The notes below the pieces were generated by a model. It ran no database searches and had not been told where the DNA came from. It worked only from the letters and a program-made list of their open reading frames with translations. A stretch of 37,840 bases of DNA from an uncultured Lachnoanaerobaculum sp. GTDB lineage: Bacteria; Bacillota; Clostridia; Lachnospirales; Lachnospiraceae. The translations under genes and the position numbers were made by a program. The DNA lies in NCBI GenBank assembly GCA_946999385.1, contig CAMQCZ010000017.1, positions 1 through 37,840 on the forward strand. The letters run 5' to 3'. Shown piece by piece: positions 1 through 8,968 of the stretch (the first letter of the stretch is position 1; the number at the start of each line of letters is the position of its first letter).

Positions 1-1
1 A

Positions 2-262
2 ATTTATTCTGAGGATAAGGCAATATTTGTAGAAACAATTTCAGATAAATATAAGAGTAAGCAAAAATTATATGTACTGGAGCAAATTTTACCTAAGGAT
101 ATGTTCTGTCAGATATCAAGATCTGAAATAATAAATCTAAAATTTATAAAAAAATTAGATTTATCTTATTTTGGAAGTATAGTTATAGAATTTAAAAATG
201 GAGCTAAAAGCTTTGTTTCAAGGCGATGTATAAGCAAATTCAAAAAAATATTAAATATCTAG
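2..262 (+). CDS. LytTR-type response regulator, C-terminal part (5' end outside window)
   Basis: The frame is open from the left edge to a TAG stop and gives 86 residues of a LytTR DNA-binding domain. Diagnostic pieces are FCQISRSEIINLKFIKKL, the turn FGSIVIEFKNGAKSFVSRR and a final FKKIL. This matches the family pattern of R-S-x-I-x-N-L followed by L-x-N-G-x-x-x-x-V-S-R-R. LytTR proteins bind imperfect direct repeats in promoters and often control surface or bacteriocin functions. The receiver domain, if there is one, lies upstream. The next gene is a DUF3021-like membrane protein, a frequent partner of stand-alone LytTR regulators, so the pair may act together. Confidence 0.85.
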   Translation: MYSEDKAIFVETISDKYKSKQKLYVLEQILPKDMFCQISRSEIINLKFIKKLDLSYFGSIVIEFKNGAKSFVSRRCISKFKKILNI

Positions 263-273
263 GAGGTATGGTG

Positions 274-735
274 ATGAACAAAAATATATTTACAAAAAAA
301 AGCTTTAAATTAATATGGGAATACTTTAAAACAGGAATTTTAATAGGTATAACAATAGAACTGATATTTTCATTTTTTGAACCTAATGCATTAATAGGTG
401 TAGACAGCTTTGTAAAACAATTTCAATATATAGCTTATGCAAAGCTTATAGAATATCTATTTTATGGTGGCTTTGGAATAGTATCAGCCTTATTATCCGG
501 ACTTCATCATAAATTGCCTTTATTTCTTGCAAGCTTAATACATTTAATTATACTATATATTTATTTTATTATAACCGGAAGCTGCTTACATTGGTTATCA
601 TTTGGTTTTATAAGTATTTTAGTATCAAGCCTAATATTTGTATTTATTTTCATTGTTATTTGGACAATATTTTATTTTATAGCAAAAAGGGATATACATA
701 ATATAAATCTTGACTTAACAAAAAATAACAAATAA
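274..735 (+). CDS. DUF3021-like four-helix membrane protein
   Basis: The product is 153 residues with about four hydrophobic segments (TGILIGITIELIFSF, the region around FGIVSALLSG, LIHLIILYIYFIIT and SSLIFVFIFIVIWTIFYFIA) and a short charged C-terminus. This topology, placed directly after a LytTR gene, fits the DUF3021 family. The start is put at 274 because AGGAGG at 261-266 is 7 nt upstream. An ATG at 268 and a GTG at 271 are too close to that site, and an in-frame ATG at 226 lies inside the LytTR coding region. It was probably co-transcribed with the LytTR gene and may modulate it; that role is inferred from context. Confidence 0.7.
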   Translation: MNKNIFTKKSFKLIWEYFKTGILIGITIELIFSFFEPNALIGVDSFVKQFQYIAYAKLIEYLFYGGFGIVSALLSGLHHKLPLFLASLIHLIILYIYFIITGSCLHWLSFGFISILVSSLIFVFIFIVIWTIFYFIAKRDIHNINLDLTKNNK

Positions 736-809
736 TATTTATGTTAATATAATTAATCCTAAGTAGTAATTATTATGAAGCTTTTCGATTATCGCTCTTT
801 CTTTTAAGC

Positions 810-838
810 TTGAAATGTAGCTTGATTAATGATATATT
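810..838 (+). promoter_or_regulatory. sigma-A promoter of the flavodoxin gene
   Basis: TTGAAA (810-815), a 17-nt spacer and TATATT (833-838) lie about 50 nt upstream of the flavodoxin start. Confidence 0.6.
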
Positions 839-888
839 AAAACCAATCTAATAAATTATTAGAAATAATAGTGAAAGGTTATATAGAT

Positions 889-1320
889 ATGAATAAAGTA
901 AATATTGTTTATTTTAGCAGCACCGGAAATACAGAGGCTATGGCTAAAATAATGGCTGATGCAGTAAAAGATTTAGGTAAGGAAGCAAATTTAATCGAAA
1001 TAGACCAGGCAAATGTTGATGAAATTGTACAGGAAAACGGCTTTGCTTTGGGTTGCCCTGCTTGTGGTGATGAACAGCTTGATGATTCTTATATGGAGGA
1101 TTTTGTTGCAAGTCTTGCTGATAAAGTAAATGGTAAAACCGTAGTTTTATTCGGTTCTCATGATTGGGGCGATGGTACATGGATGAGAAATTGGGTTGAA
1201 CAAATGACATCCTATGGTGCAAATGTACTTAATGGTGAAGGTATAATAACTCAATTAGAGCCTACACCTGAAGCTACAGAAGCTCTTGTAGATGCTGCAA
1301 AGGCTTTAGCTGATTTATAA
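889..1320 (+). CDS. Flavodoxin, short chain
   Basis: This 143-residue protein has the flavodoxin fold. The N-terminal strand KVNIVYFSSTGNTEAMA contains the FMN phosphate loop S-S-T-G-N-T at about residues 9-14. The segment FALGCPACGDEQLDDSYMED is the 50s-loop region. The segment VVLFGSHDWGDGTWMRNW supplies the third strand and the 90s loop with its aromatic FMN contact. It is a soluble low-potential one-electron carrier that can replace ferredoxin. The start at 889 is favoured over a GTG at 871, because GAAAGG lies upstream and the first residues then match the family. It has its own promoter and a strong terminator. Confidence 0.93.
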   Translation: MNKVNIVYFSSTGNTEAMAKIMADAVKDLGKEANLIEIDQANVDEIVQENGFALGCPACGDEQLDDSYMEDFVASLADKVNGKTVVLFGSHDWGDGTWMRNWVEQMTSYGANVLNGEGIITQLEPTPEATEALVDAAKALADL

Positions 1321-1326
1321 TATTAC

Positions 1327-1355
1327 AAAAGGCTGTTGTATACAACAGCCTTTTT
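1327..1355 (+). terminator. Intrinsic terminator after flavodoxin
   Basis: GGCTGTTG and CAACAGCC form a perfect stem around a TATA loop, flanked by AAAA and TTTTT. It directly follows the flavodoxin stop. Because it is symmetrical it may also serve the convergent operon ending at 1383. Confidence 0.9.
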
Positions 1356-1382
1356 ATATTCTATACTATATTTTCTTTTAAT

Positions 1383-2297
1383 CTAAAATTCAAAATGCAT
1401 ATAATCTGCTCTTGAAAATGCCGCACCCCATCCAAAGCCATGTCTACCAAAAGCTTTTGCAACATCTCCATCAGGAGTTATAGAATATGGATTTGTATAA
1501 GGCTGCCAAGCAGTGCCTACCAAGGCTCTATCTCCTTCTACACTCATTTGAGGATTTTCATTTGAATTTATATCTATAGCCAAACCGTAGCTATGCAAGC
1601 TGTTAAGTCCGTTACTTCTCCATTGATAAGCACCTAAATCCTTTATAGGAAACTTTTCAGGTCCATTATATATCTCATTAAAAATTTGATATACCTCATC
1701 CTTTATCTCTGCCAAAACAGTAAGTCTTGCTTTAGAAGGTACCTTTGCACCATTTTTACCAAGCTTCCATATAGGCACTTCTACCTCTACAACTTGAGTT
1801 TTTACAAATTCAGGACTTGGATTTTGTTCTATTAATTGACATTTTTTTGAAACCCTGTCAACCAATGCAGCATCCTCAGTTGATGACATATACTTCCAAT
1901 AATACTCACTTGCTAAGGAGCTACTTGTTATATCTACTTTTGCATTTGGATTATATTGCTTTTCACTTTTTTCACGCCTATTTACAAATTCCTTATATGA
2001 CATTTGAATAGGTCTTTCCTTTACAATATATCCATCCTTCCACCTACCATCTGCATCAACAAAATAACCATCAGGTGTCTTGGTATTTGTGAGCAAATAT
2101 CCATCTGAATTAAAATAATAGCAATACTCATACTCATTGCCTGCTATCCATTGCCATGCACTTTTCGGATAGCTGCCATCACCATTATCATACCACCAGC
2201 CTTTAGCATCACTTCTCCACTCACCTGCAAATGATGTAATACTCATAGAAAGAATAATACACACTCCAAAAGTAATTGAAATCAATTTTCGCTTCAT
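1383..2297 (-). CDS. Secreted M15-family D-alanyl-D-alanine carboxypeptidase with cell-wall-binding repeats
   Basis: The product is 304 residues. A signal peptide (MKRKLISITFGVCIILSMS, cleaved near SFAG) is followed by degenerate wall-binding repeats (GWWYDNGDG, WQWIAGNEYEYCYYF, TPDGYFVDADGRW). The C-terminal half is an M15 peptidase of the PF13539 type: SLHSYGLAIDIN gives the first zinc His and Asp, and DYMHFEF the last His. It should trim D-Ala-D-Ala or D,D-peptide ends in the wall. The start at 2297 has AAGGGG 8 nt upstream; an in-frame ATG at 2303 is too close to that site. It sits only about 28 nt after the DUF1934 gene with no terminator between, so it may be the last gene of the ddl-murI operon. 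Confidence 0.88.
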   Translation of the reverse strand: MKRKLISITFGVCIILSMSITSFAGEWRSDAKGWWYDNGDGSYPKSAWQWIAGNEYEYCYYFNSDGYLLTNTKTPDGYFVDADGRWKDGYIVKERPIQMSYKEFVNRREKSEKQYNPNAKVDITSSSLASEYYWKYMSSTEDAALVDRVSKKCQLIEQNPSPEFVKTQVVEVEVPIWKLGKNGAKVPSKARLTVLAEIKDEVYQIFNEIYNGPEKFPIKDLGAYQWRSNGLNSLHSYGLAIDINSNENPQMSVEGDRALVGTAWQPYTNPYSITPDGDVAKAFGRHGFGWGAAFSRADYMHFEF

Positions 2298-2325
2298 ACA
2301 CATATCCCCTTTTTTAAATATTCTT

Positions 2326-2757
2326 TTATTTAAATGTTACATCAACTCTAATTTTAGAATTTGATAGTAAATCCTGCTCTATAGATAAAGAATAATCAAC
2401 ATCAACTAAAATCTTTTCTTTATTTTCTTCTATTTTTATATCATGCGTCAATATTCTCATAAATATATCTCCAAAGGGGGTGGAATACTTGGTTTCACTT
2501 GGTTTTTTTTCTTTTGAAAAATTCATAATTGAATTTGTAATCCCCTCTTTTTGTATTTTCATGCTATCCTTTGTTATCAATATTGTATTATATATAACTT
2601 CTTTTTCATCATCAAGCTCTTCATAAGTAATCTTGTGAGTATCATTTATCTGTTCATATTTCCCTGAAACCGTAACACTGATACTTTCATCTTCAAAATC
2701 ATCATTTATATAGGCAAGTCTTGAGCCTGATATACATAGCCTTACATCCCTTTCCAT
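2326..2757 (-). CDS. DUF1934 (YwiB-like) beta-barrel protein
   Basis: This protein of 143 residues is rich in beta-strands and resembles the DUF1934/YwiB family. Features seen include the opening DVRLCISGSRLAY, the middle KITYEELDDEKEVIYNTILI and the late segment KYSTPFGDIFMRILTHDIKI, matching the family's conserved T-P-F-G-x-x-x-x-x-x-T motif. The family has a calycin-like barrel of unknown biochemical role. The start at 2757 has GAGGAG at 2765-2770. It begins just inside the end of murI, so translation is probably coupled. An in-frame ATG at 2772 lies deeper in murI and has no ribosome site. Confidence 0.8.
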   Translation of the reverse strand: MERDVRLCISGSRLAYINDDFEDESISVTVSGKYEQINDTHKITYEELDDEKEVIYNTILITKDSMKIQKEGITNSIMNFSKEKKPSETKYSTPFGDIFMRILTHDIKIEENKEKILVDVDYSLSIEQDLLSNSKIRVDVTFK

Positions 2758-2758
2758 A

Positions 2759-3574
2759 TTAAAACTCCTCAATATTAAGCACTTGTGTTTTATTCACTTC
2801 ATTAGGAAGTATTGAGCTTGCAAATGAAGTGAATTTATCAGCCATGTCTGATACATAAAATTCATATTTATTTTTATCTTCCATGTCTACATTCAATATA
2901 TTTTTATTATTTAATAATTCCTTTAGCTCTATAGCTGTTTCATAAGCCGGATTTATAAGACAAACAGCTTCTCCCATTATCTTTTTTATAGTAGATCTAA
3001 GCAGAGGATAATGTGTACAGCCAAGCACCAAGGTATCTATATAGCTTTCTTTTAATTTAGATACATATCTTGAAACTATTTCATCAGTAACACTGTCATG
3101 CCACAGTCCTTCTTCCACTAAAGGGCAAAGAAGAGGACAGGCCTTTTGTACAACCTTAATATCAGGATTTATCTCTTTGATTACCTTTTCATATATATTA
3201 CTTGAAATAGTTGCATTTGTACCTATAATTCCAACTCTTCTATTTTTTGTGCTAAGTGTCGCCTGCTTGGCACCTGCATGTATAACTCCTAATATAGGTA
3301 TATCTATCTCCTTTTCAAGATATTCAAGTGCATAAGCTGAAGCTGTATTGCAGGCAATAACTATAGCCTTGACCTGCTTGGAAAGTAAAAATCTCAATAT
3401 TTGTTTTGAATATCTTATAATAGTAGCTTGCGATTTGCTGCCATAAGGAAGCCTTGCCGTATCTCCAAAATATACTATTTTTTCATTTGGAATTTGCCTT
3501 ATTATTTCTCTTACGACTGTTAAACCTCCTACACCGGAATCAAATACCCCAATGGGAAAATTTGATAAAGACAT
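2759..3574 (-). CDS. murI: Glutamate racemase
   Basis: MurI (271 residues) makes D-glutamate for peptidoglycan stem peptides in the cytoplasm. Both catalytic cysteines are visible: Cys75 in VIACNTASA and Cys186 in LVLGCTHYPLL. The N-terminal motif PIGVFDSGVGGLTV and the substrate-binding VYFGDTARLPYGSKS are also complete. The start codon overlaps the ddl stop by one base (TAATG) and has AGGAGG 8 nt upstream inside ddl, which indicates translational coupling. D-Glu and D-Ala-D-Ala supply are therefore co-expressed. Confidence 0.97.
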   Translation of the reverse strand: MSLSNFPIGVFDSGVGGLTVVREIIRQIPNEKIVYFGDTARLPYGSKSQATIIRYSKQILRFLLSKQVKAIVIACNTASAYALEYLEKEIDIPILGVIHAGAKQATLSTKNRRVGIIGTNATISSNIYEKVIKEINPDIKVVQKACPLLCPLVEEGLWHDSVTDEIVSRYVSKLKESYIDTLVLGCTHYPLLRSTIKKIMGEAVCLINPAYETAIELKELLNNKNILNVDMEDKNKYEFYVSDMADKFTSFASSILPNEVNKTQVLNIEEF

Positions 3575-4632
3575 TATTCAAACCTCCTCAGGGCCTGCTC
3601 TATTAAAATATCTACCAGACTATATTTGCTTATTCCGTCAGCCTCGCATAATATAGGATACATGCTTATTGCTGTAAATCCCGGCATTGTATTTATTTCA
3701 TTGAAAATAATCTCATTATTATCATTAACAAAAAAATCTACTCTTGATAATGAATATCCGTCCAAGGCCTTAAAAATTTTAATAGCATATTCTTGTATTT
3801 TACTTGTTACAGCTTCATCTAAATCAGGCTTTACTATAGTATATGATTTTGGATTATTATATTTTGCATCAAAATCATAAAAGTCGGAAGCCGCTTTTAT
3901 TTCTCCCAAGGTGCTTGCCTTTATATTGCCATTCTGAGCTAAAATGGCACATTCAATTTCTCTTGCCGATATAAATTCTTCTACCAATAATTTTCTATCA
4001 TGACAAAATGCTTTATTAAAGGCCTCTTTAAGCTCAGCTCTATTATGAACCTTACTAACACCTATGCTTGAACCTGCATTACTCGGTTTTACAAACATAG
4101 GAAAAAAGAGCTTAGACTCAACCTCATCAAGTATATCATCAATAGAATTTAAAATATCTTTTTTATTTACTGCTACATATTTTGCCTGTCTTATACCTAA
4201 GCTATCTACAATTATTTTTGTGAAAAGCTTATCCATTGCACAAGAGCTTGCGAAAATACCACAACCTACATATGGAATCTTTGCAAGCTCGAATAAACCT
4301 TGTATACTTCCATCTTCTCCATTTAATCCATGTAAAATAGGGAATATTACATCTATATTTTTTGTAGTATATTTTCCATTATCAATTATATGAATATTTT
4401 TATCATAGGAGCTTGGATTTAGATAGGCATGTATGCAGGATTCCATCCACTTACCATTTTTTATATCAGCTTTATTTTTTATAAGCTTCCATTCACCAAG
4501 CCTTGTTATTCCTATAAATATCAAATTATATTTATCTTCATTTATAAGATCTATAATATTTATAGCTGATTTTATGCTTATTTCATGCTCCGATGATTGC
4601 CCCCCAAAAATAATTAAAAGATTTTTTTTCAT
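3574..4632 (-). CDS. ddl: D-alanine--D-alanine ligase
   Basis: This ATP-grasp enzyme (352 residues) joins two D-alanines for the peptidoglycan precursor. The N-terminal motif GGQSSEHEISIKSA carries the Glu and Ser that bind the first D-Ala. The segment SDFYDFDAKY is the omega-loop; its Tyr is typical of D-Ala-D-Ala rather than D-Ala-D-lactate (VanA-type) ligases. EINTMPGF near residue 315 holds the Mg2+ ligands. GAGGT lies upstream of the start. It follows the GntR gene by 9 nt and overlaps murI by one base, so it belongs to the ispE operon. Confidence 0.97.
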   Translation of the reverse strand: MKKNLLIIFGGQSSEHEISIKSAINIIDLINEDKYNLIFIGITRLGEWKLIKNKADIKNGKWMESCIHAYLNPSSYDKNIHIIDNGKYTTKNIDVIFPILHGLNGEDGSIQGLFELAKIPYVGCGIFASSCAMDKLFTKIIVDSLGIRQAKYVAVNKKDILNSIDDILDEVESKLFFPMFVKPSNAGSSIGVSKVHNRAELKEAFNKAFCHDRKLLVEEFISAREIECAILAQNGNIKASTLGEIKAASDFYDFDAKYNNPKSYTIVKPDLDEAVTSKIQEYAIKIFKALDGYSLSRVDFFVNDNNEIIFNEINTMPGFTAISMYPILCEADGISKYSLVDILIEQALRRFE

Positions 4633-4641
4633 ATTATACCT

Positions 4642-5307
4642 CTAATTAAGCTTTATACTTTGTGCTACTGCTGTCTCCTGATTATCTATATGTATATCCA
4701 TAATACTTCTTGCAGCTATCTCATCTCTATTTTTTATTGCACTTAAAATCTTATCATGCTCCTCCATAAGAGGCTTCCATTGTCTTGGATTTTTGACATA
4801 TTCCAACCTATATCTATACATTTGTTCTCTAAGATTATTTAATAAAAGAACCAATTTTTCATTTCCTGTACCATTAAATATAATATCATGAAAAGCCTCA
4901 TCAGAGCCTGCAATTTCTACCGGCTCAGCCTTGCCTACAGCTATTTTAAAGCTATTTGCCGCAACCTCAAGCATTCTTATTTGCTCCTTTGTCATACGCT
5001 TACATGCTAAAACTATGGCAAGCTCTTCCAATACCTTTCTAACCTCCAATACATCCTTTAGACTTTTTTCAGTTATTCCGGCTACTTCTGCACCTCTTCT
5101 TGGAATCATAAGAACAAGACCTTCTAATTCAAGCTTTCTTATAGCTTCTCTAACGGGAGTTCTACTAACACCAAGCTTTTTTGCCAAGCTTACTTCCATC
5201 AGTCTTTCTCCAGGTTTCATTTCTCCTTTTAATATTGCCTGCCTTAATGTTTTAAAAACAACTTCTCTTAGTGGCAAATAATCATCCGTATTGACTAAAC
5301 CTTGCAT
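4642..5307 (-). CDS. GntR-family (FadR/FCD type) transcriptional regulator
   Basis: The product is 221 residues. The winged helix-turn-helix spans about residues 10-75, with LAKKLGVSRTPVREAIRKLE as the canonical GntR recognition region. An all-helical FCD ligand domain follows at about residues 80-210, with the likely metal ligands Asp and His in GSDEAFHDIIF and later His residues in EEHDKI and IMDIHIDNQ. FCD regulators sense small carboxylic acids, often through a bound divalent metal. AAGGAGG is placed 5 nt before the ATG. Its position between ispE and ddl in a cell-wall operon is unusual. The ligand cannot be predicted. Confidence 0.9.
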   Translation of the reverse strand: MQGLVNTDDYLPLREVVFKTLRQAILKGEMKPGERLMEVSLAKKLGVSRTPVREAIRKLELEGLVLMIPRRGAEVAGITEKSLKDVLEVRKVLEELAIVLACKRMTKEQIRMLEVAANSFKIAVGKAEPVEIAGSDEAFHDIIFNGTGNEKLVLLLNNLREQMYRYRLEYVKNPRQWKPLMEEHDKILSAIKNRDEIAARSIMDIHIDNQETAVAQSIKLN

Positions 5308-5317
5308 CTTAACCTCC

Positions 5318-6223
5318 TTATATCATTTTTGTTAAATATATATGCTTTACCAAGTTCTTATACCTGTCCTCTTTTAATCTGCTATAACAATAAAAAGCGT
5401 CCTCTTTATTTTTAAATATTCCGAATACACTTGGACCGCTACCACTCATAATAGCATTTAAAGCTCTATTTTCCTTCATTATATCCTCAAGAATACTAAC
5501 CTCTTTATACTTATCTGCCGTATATAGCTCTAATACATTTTTCATTTCCCCGGACATACCTTCTATATCATTATTATCTATATACCTGCACATTTTTTCT
5601 ATATCAGGTCTTAATGCTTCAAGCTTTTTATCAAATTTGAGAGCTTCAAATACCTCCTTTGTAGAGATATTAAAATCAGGCTTTACCAAAACTATATCAA
5701 AATCCTTCAGACTTTTCAGCTTAGTAAGCTTTTCACCTATACCGGTTGCTAAATATGTACTACCAAGAAGACAATAAGGTACATCCGCACCAAGCTCCAA
5801 GGCTAAATCCTTTAAGGTTTCAATATTTAAATTCAAATTAAATAAATGATTTAATGCCTTTAATGTAGCGGCGGCATCTGTGCTACCCCCTGCAAGTCCG
5901 GCGGCTATAGGAATATTTTTATCAATATTAATTTCTATTCCCTCTTTTATATTATATCTGTCCTTTATCAGCCTTGCAGCCTTATATACTATATTATTCT
6001 TATCAAATAGTCCTTCATCCAAATTTTTTTCTTTATTTTCAAATACCAAGCTCAAATTTAATATTATTTTATCTTCAGCTAATAATTTAAAATGCAAGGT
6101 ATCATATATGTCTATAGTTTGCATAAGCATTTTTAATTCATGATAGGCATCCTCCCTTTTTGAAAGAACATCCAATGCTAAATTGATTTTTGCATATGCC
6201 TTTAAGCTTAATTTTTTTTCCAT
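5318..6223 (-). CDS. ispE: 4-diphosphocytidyl-2-C-methyl-D-erythritol kinase
   Basis: IspE (301 residues) phosphorylates CDP-methylerythritol in the MEP isoprenoid pathway, which supplies undecaprenyl lipid carrier. It is a GHMP kinase. The start LKAYAKINLALDVL holds the substrate Lys/Asn. PIAAGLAGGSTDAAATLKAL at about residue 105 is the ATP phosphate loop. NAIMSGSGPSVFGIF near residue 260 is the third GHMP motif. It is the first gene of a five- or six-gene operon, with its promoter at 6268-6296. Ten nucleotides separate it from the GntR gene. Confidence 0.96.
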   Translation of the reverse strand: MEKKLSLKAYAKINLALDVLSKREDAYHELKMLMQTIDIYDTLHFKLLAEDKIILNLSLVFENKEKNLDEGLFDKNNIVYKAARLIKDRYNIKEGIEINIDKNIPIAAGLAGGSTDAAATLKALNHLFNLNLNIETLKDLALELGADVPYCLLGSTYLATGIGEKLTKLKSLKDFDIVLVKPDFNISTKEVFEALKFDKKLEALRPDIEKMCRYIDNNDIEGMSGEMKNVLELYTADKYKEVSILEDIMKENRALNAIMSGSGPSVFGIFKNKEDAFYCYSRLKEDRYKNLVKHIYLTKMI

Positions 6224-6267
6224 ATTCCACCTACACTATATGCGAAAGTACTTTGTATACATCGTAT

Positions 6268-6296
6268 ATTATACTCTACAAATTGCTTTTTTTCAA
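6268..6296 (-). promoter_or_regulatory. Sigma-A promoter of the ispE-gntR-ddl-murI operon
   Basis: On the minus strand TTGAAA (6296-6291) is followed by a 17-nt spacer and a perfect TATAAT (6273-6268), about 45 nt before the ispE start. Confidence 0.8.
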
Positions 6297-6379
6297 ATAC
6301 ATTTTGCAAAATATATTTAGAGTTATGTTAACCTAACTTGAAGATAAATGCAATACTTAAGCTTATTTTTTATAAATAT

Positions 6380-6420
6380 AAAATATCCTGCCAAGCATAT
6401 AAATGTTAGCAGGATATTTT
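6380..6420 (-). terminator. Terminator after the cyclophilin gene
   Basis: A 12-bp perfect stem (6380-6391 with 6409-6420, core ATATCCTGC/GCAGGATAT) with a 17-nt loop sits just after the cyclophilin stop. AT-rich, T-containing sequence follows on the minus strand. Confidence 0.8.
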
Positions 6421-6426
6421 AATTTA

Positions 6427-6948
6427 TTATTGTAATTTTTCAGGCTCGGAATAATCTACGCCCTTTGTATCAACTGTGATTTTCTTTATTTTTTGTTCCT
6501 CTAAAGGCTTATCCATATAATCAGTCTTAGTTTTTGCTATTTTATCTACATTTTCTATACCTTCAACAACTTTTCCAAATGCGGCATATTGACCATCAAG
6601 GAAAAATCCGTCCTCATGCATAATAAAAAATTGGCTTCCGGCAGAATCGGGATGATTTGCTCTTGCCATAGAAATCACTCCTCTTTCATGCTTTAAATCA
6701 TTTTTAAAATTATTTGAGCTAAATTCACCTTTAATGCTATAGCCAGGTCCACCCGTTCCATTTTTTTGTGGGCAACCACCCTGAATCATAAAGCCATCTA
6801 TTACACGGTGAAAGATAAGACCGTCATAAAAGCCTTTTTTTATCAGACTTATAAAATTATTAACTGTATTTTTAGCTACATCCGGATAAAGCTCCAATTT
6901 AATTTCATTTCCATCTTCCATTTGTATAGTTACTATCGGATTATTCAT
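6427..6948 (-). CDS. Peptidyl-prolyl cis-trans isomerase, cyclophilin type
   Basis: This cytoplasmic cyclophilin of 173 residues catalyses proline isomerisation. Active-site motifs are FHRVIDGFMIQGG (catalytic Arg), GSQFFIMHEDG and LDGQYAAFGKVVEG. It has no signal peptide and a short extra C-terminal tail (KGVDYSEPEKLQ). AAGGAG lies 7 nt before the ATG. It is monocistronic, with its own terminator downstream. Confidence 0.95.
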   Translation of the reverse strand: MNNPIVTIQMEDGNEIKLELYPDVAKNTVNNFISLIKKGFYDGLIFHRVIDGFMIQGGCPQKNGTGGPGYSIKGEFSSNNFKNDLKHERGVISMARANHPDSAGSQFFIMHEDGFFLDGQYAAFGKVVEGIENVDKIAKTKTDYMDKPLEEQKIKKITVDTKGVDYSEPEKLQ

Positions 6949-7069
6949 GTATACTCTCCTTAAGCTTATTTATTATATTATATAATTTTGTAAATATAAT
7001 AGCACAAGCATAATATTTTCACAATAGAAGTAAGAAGCAAAGATTTTTTATATTGTGCGATAAATCTCT

Positions 7070-8956
7070 TTATTTTAATCTTGTACTTAAATTTCTCATC
7101 GAATTTATAATAGCAATAATAGTAACACCTACATCTGCAAATACAGCCGCCCACATACTACTATAGCCTAGAGCTGTCAAAATTAAGACTACGGTTTTAA
7201 TTCCTATAGCAAATATTATATTTTCTTTAGATATAGAAACAGTTCTCTTTGCAAGCTTTATAATAGTATTTATACCGCTTGGCTCATCACTCATTATTAC
7301 TATATCAGCAGCCTCAATAGCCGCATCCGAGCCTAAACCTCCCATAGCAATGCCCACATCGGCACGTGCTAAAACAGGTGCATCATTTATTCCGTCTCCG
7401 GCAAAGATAAGGCATTTGCCTTTATTCTTACATTCCAACAATTTTTCTACTTTTTCAACCTTATCGACAGGCAAAAGTCCTGCATAGACTTCATCAATAT
7501 TTAATTCCTTAGCTACCTCTTTTGCTATATATTCATTATCTCCTGTAAGCATAACAGTTTTATCTATACCCAGCTTTTTCAAACCATTTATTGCAAGCTT
7601 GGAATCAGGCTTTATCCTGTCTGCTATAATAAATCTTGCAATCAATTTATTATTTATAGCAAGATATACCACAGTGCCTACTATTTGTTCATCCTTAATA
7701 TCTATTCGATATTTTTTCATTAATTTCTCATTACCAAGTAAAATAGGCTGATTGTCAACACTTATGCTGATTCCATGACCACTGATTTCAACTAAATCCT
7801 TTATCCTTTTTTCATCTAAATTATTAATTCCATATTGTACTCTTAATGCTTCTTTTATAGATGTAGCAATAGGATGTGAAGAATAAAACTCTGCAAGTGC
7901 GGCTATCTCCAAAACCTCTTTTTTATCCAAATCATAATTATCTATTTGAACCAGCTCGAAAACTCCCTTTGTCAAAGTACCCGTCTTATCAAAAACTACA
8001 TATTGAGTATCAGCCACAGCTTCCAGATAATTACTTCCTTTTACTAAAACTCCAAGTCTTGAAGCGGCTCCAAGACCCGCAAAAAATGATAAAGGCACAG
8101 AAACTACCAAGGCACAAGGACAGGAAACTACCAAAAATGATAAAGCTCTATAAATCCAAATATTAAATGTATGAAGTCCGGTGAAAAATGGCGGTATTAT
8201 AGCTATAAATAAAGCTAAAAATACAACTATCGGTGTGTATATCTTTGAAAATCTGGTAATAAATGCTTCGGATTTTGACTTTTTAGAAACGGCATTTTCC
8301 ACCATATCTATTATTTTACTGGCAGTAGAATCATAAAATTCTTTTTCAACTCTTAAATTCAAAAGTGAATTTGTATTTATAAATCCACTTAAAACTCTGT
8401 CCCCCTCTTTAACTTTTCTAGGTACGGATTCTCCGGTTAATGCTGAAGTGTCCATCATAGCACTTCCTGAAATAACAATCGCATCCAAAGGAACTTTTTC
8501 TCCCGGCCTTACTTGTATTATATCTCCAACAACTACATCGTAAGGGCTGACAACTACAGTTTCATTATTTTCCTTTACAAGATTTGCATAATCAGGTCTT
8601 ATATCCATAAGAGAACTTATAGATTTTCTTGATTTATCAACTGCAAGGCTTTGAAAGAATTCTCCAATCTCATAAAAAAGCATAACGGCAACTGCCTCTA
8701 AAAATTCTCCTAAAATAAGGGCACCTATTGTAGCAACAGTCATCAAAAAATTTTCATCAAAAATATCGCCTTTTTTTATATTCTTTAAAGCCTTTAATAT
8801 AACTGCATTTGCAATAAATATATATGATAAAAATAAAAATATTGTTGCCACTATATTTGAAAACTCAAATTTTAGCTTTGAACATATAAGTCCCATTATA
8901 AATAATATACTGCTAATAATAATTTTTTTTAATTTATTCTTCTGCCTCTTGCTCAT
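7070..8956 (-). CDS. P1B-type heavy-metal-transporting ATPase (Zn/Cd/Pb class)
   Basis: The product is 628 residues. Visible motifs are the actuator DTSALTGESVP, the metal-site helix with SCPCALVVSVP near residue 279, the phosphorylation site FDKTGTLTKG near residue 322, SSHPIA in the nucleotide domain, GDGINDAPVLARADVGIAMG, and a final helix with FADVGVTIIAIINSMR. The Asp-x-Gly-Val-Thr in that last helix is typical of the Zn/Cd/Pb-exporting subgroup rather than copper pumps. There is no N-terminal HMA domain; a separate 71-residue HMA protein is encoded immediately upstream. It should export toxic divalent metal across the membrane. It is the third gene of an ArsR-controlled operon. Confidence 0.94.
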   Translation of the reverse strand: MSKRQKNKLKKIIISSILFIMGLICSKLKFEFSNIVATIFLFLSYIFIANAVILKALKNIKKGDIFDENFLMTVATIGALILGEFLEAVAVMLFYEIGEFFQSLAVDKSRKSISSLMDIRPDYANLVKENNETVVVSPYDVVVGDIIQVRPGEKVPLDAIVISGSAMMDTSALTGESVPRKVKEGDRVLSGFINTNSLLNLRVEKEFYDSTASKIIDMVENAVSKKSKSEAFITRFSKIYTPIVVFLALFIAIIPPFFTGLHTFNIWIYRALSFLVVSCPCALVVSVPLSFFAGLGAASRLGVLVKGSNYLEAVADTQYVVFDKTGTLTKGVFELVQIDNYDLDKKEVLEIAALAEFYSSHPIATSIKEALRVQYGINNLDEKRIKDLVEISGHGISISVDNQPILLGNEKLMKKYRIDIKDEQIVGTVVYLAINNKLIARFIIADRIKPDSKLAINGLKKLGIDKTVMLTGDNEYIAKEVAKELNIDEVYAGLLPVDKVEKVEKLLECKNKGKCLIFAGDGINDAPVLARADVGIAMGGLGSDAAIEAADIVIMSDEPSGINTIIKLAKRTVSISKENIIFAIGIKTVVLILTALGYSSMWAAVFADVGVTIIAIINSMRNLSTRLK

Positions 8957-8968
8957 TCTACTCCTTTA

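Noticed and set aside
7876..8166. Plus-strand open frame inside the metal ATPase gene
   Set aside because: It lies fully opposite a clearly conserved gene and has no family resemblance or ribosome site.
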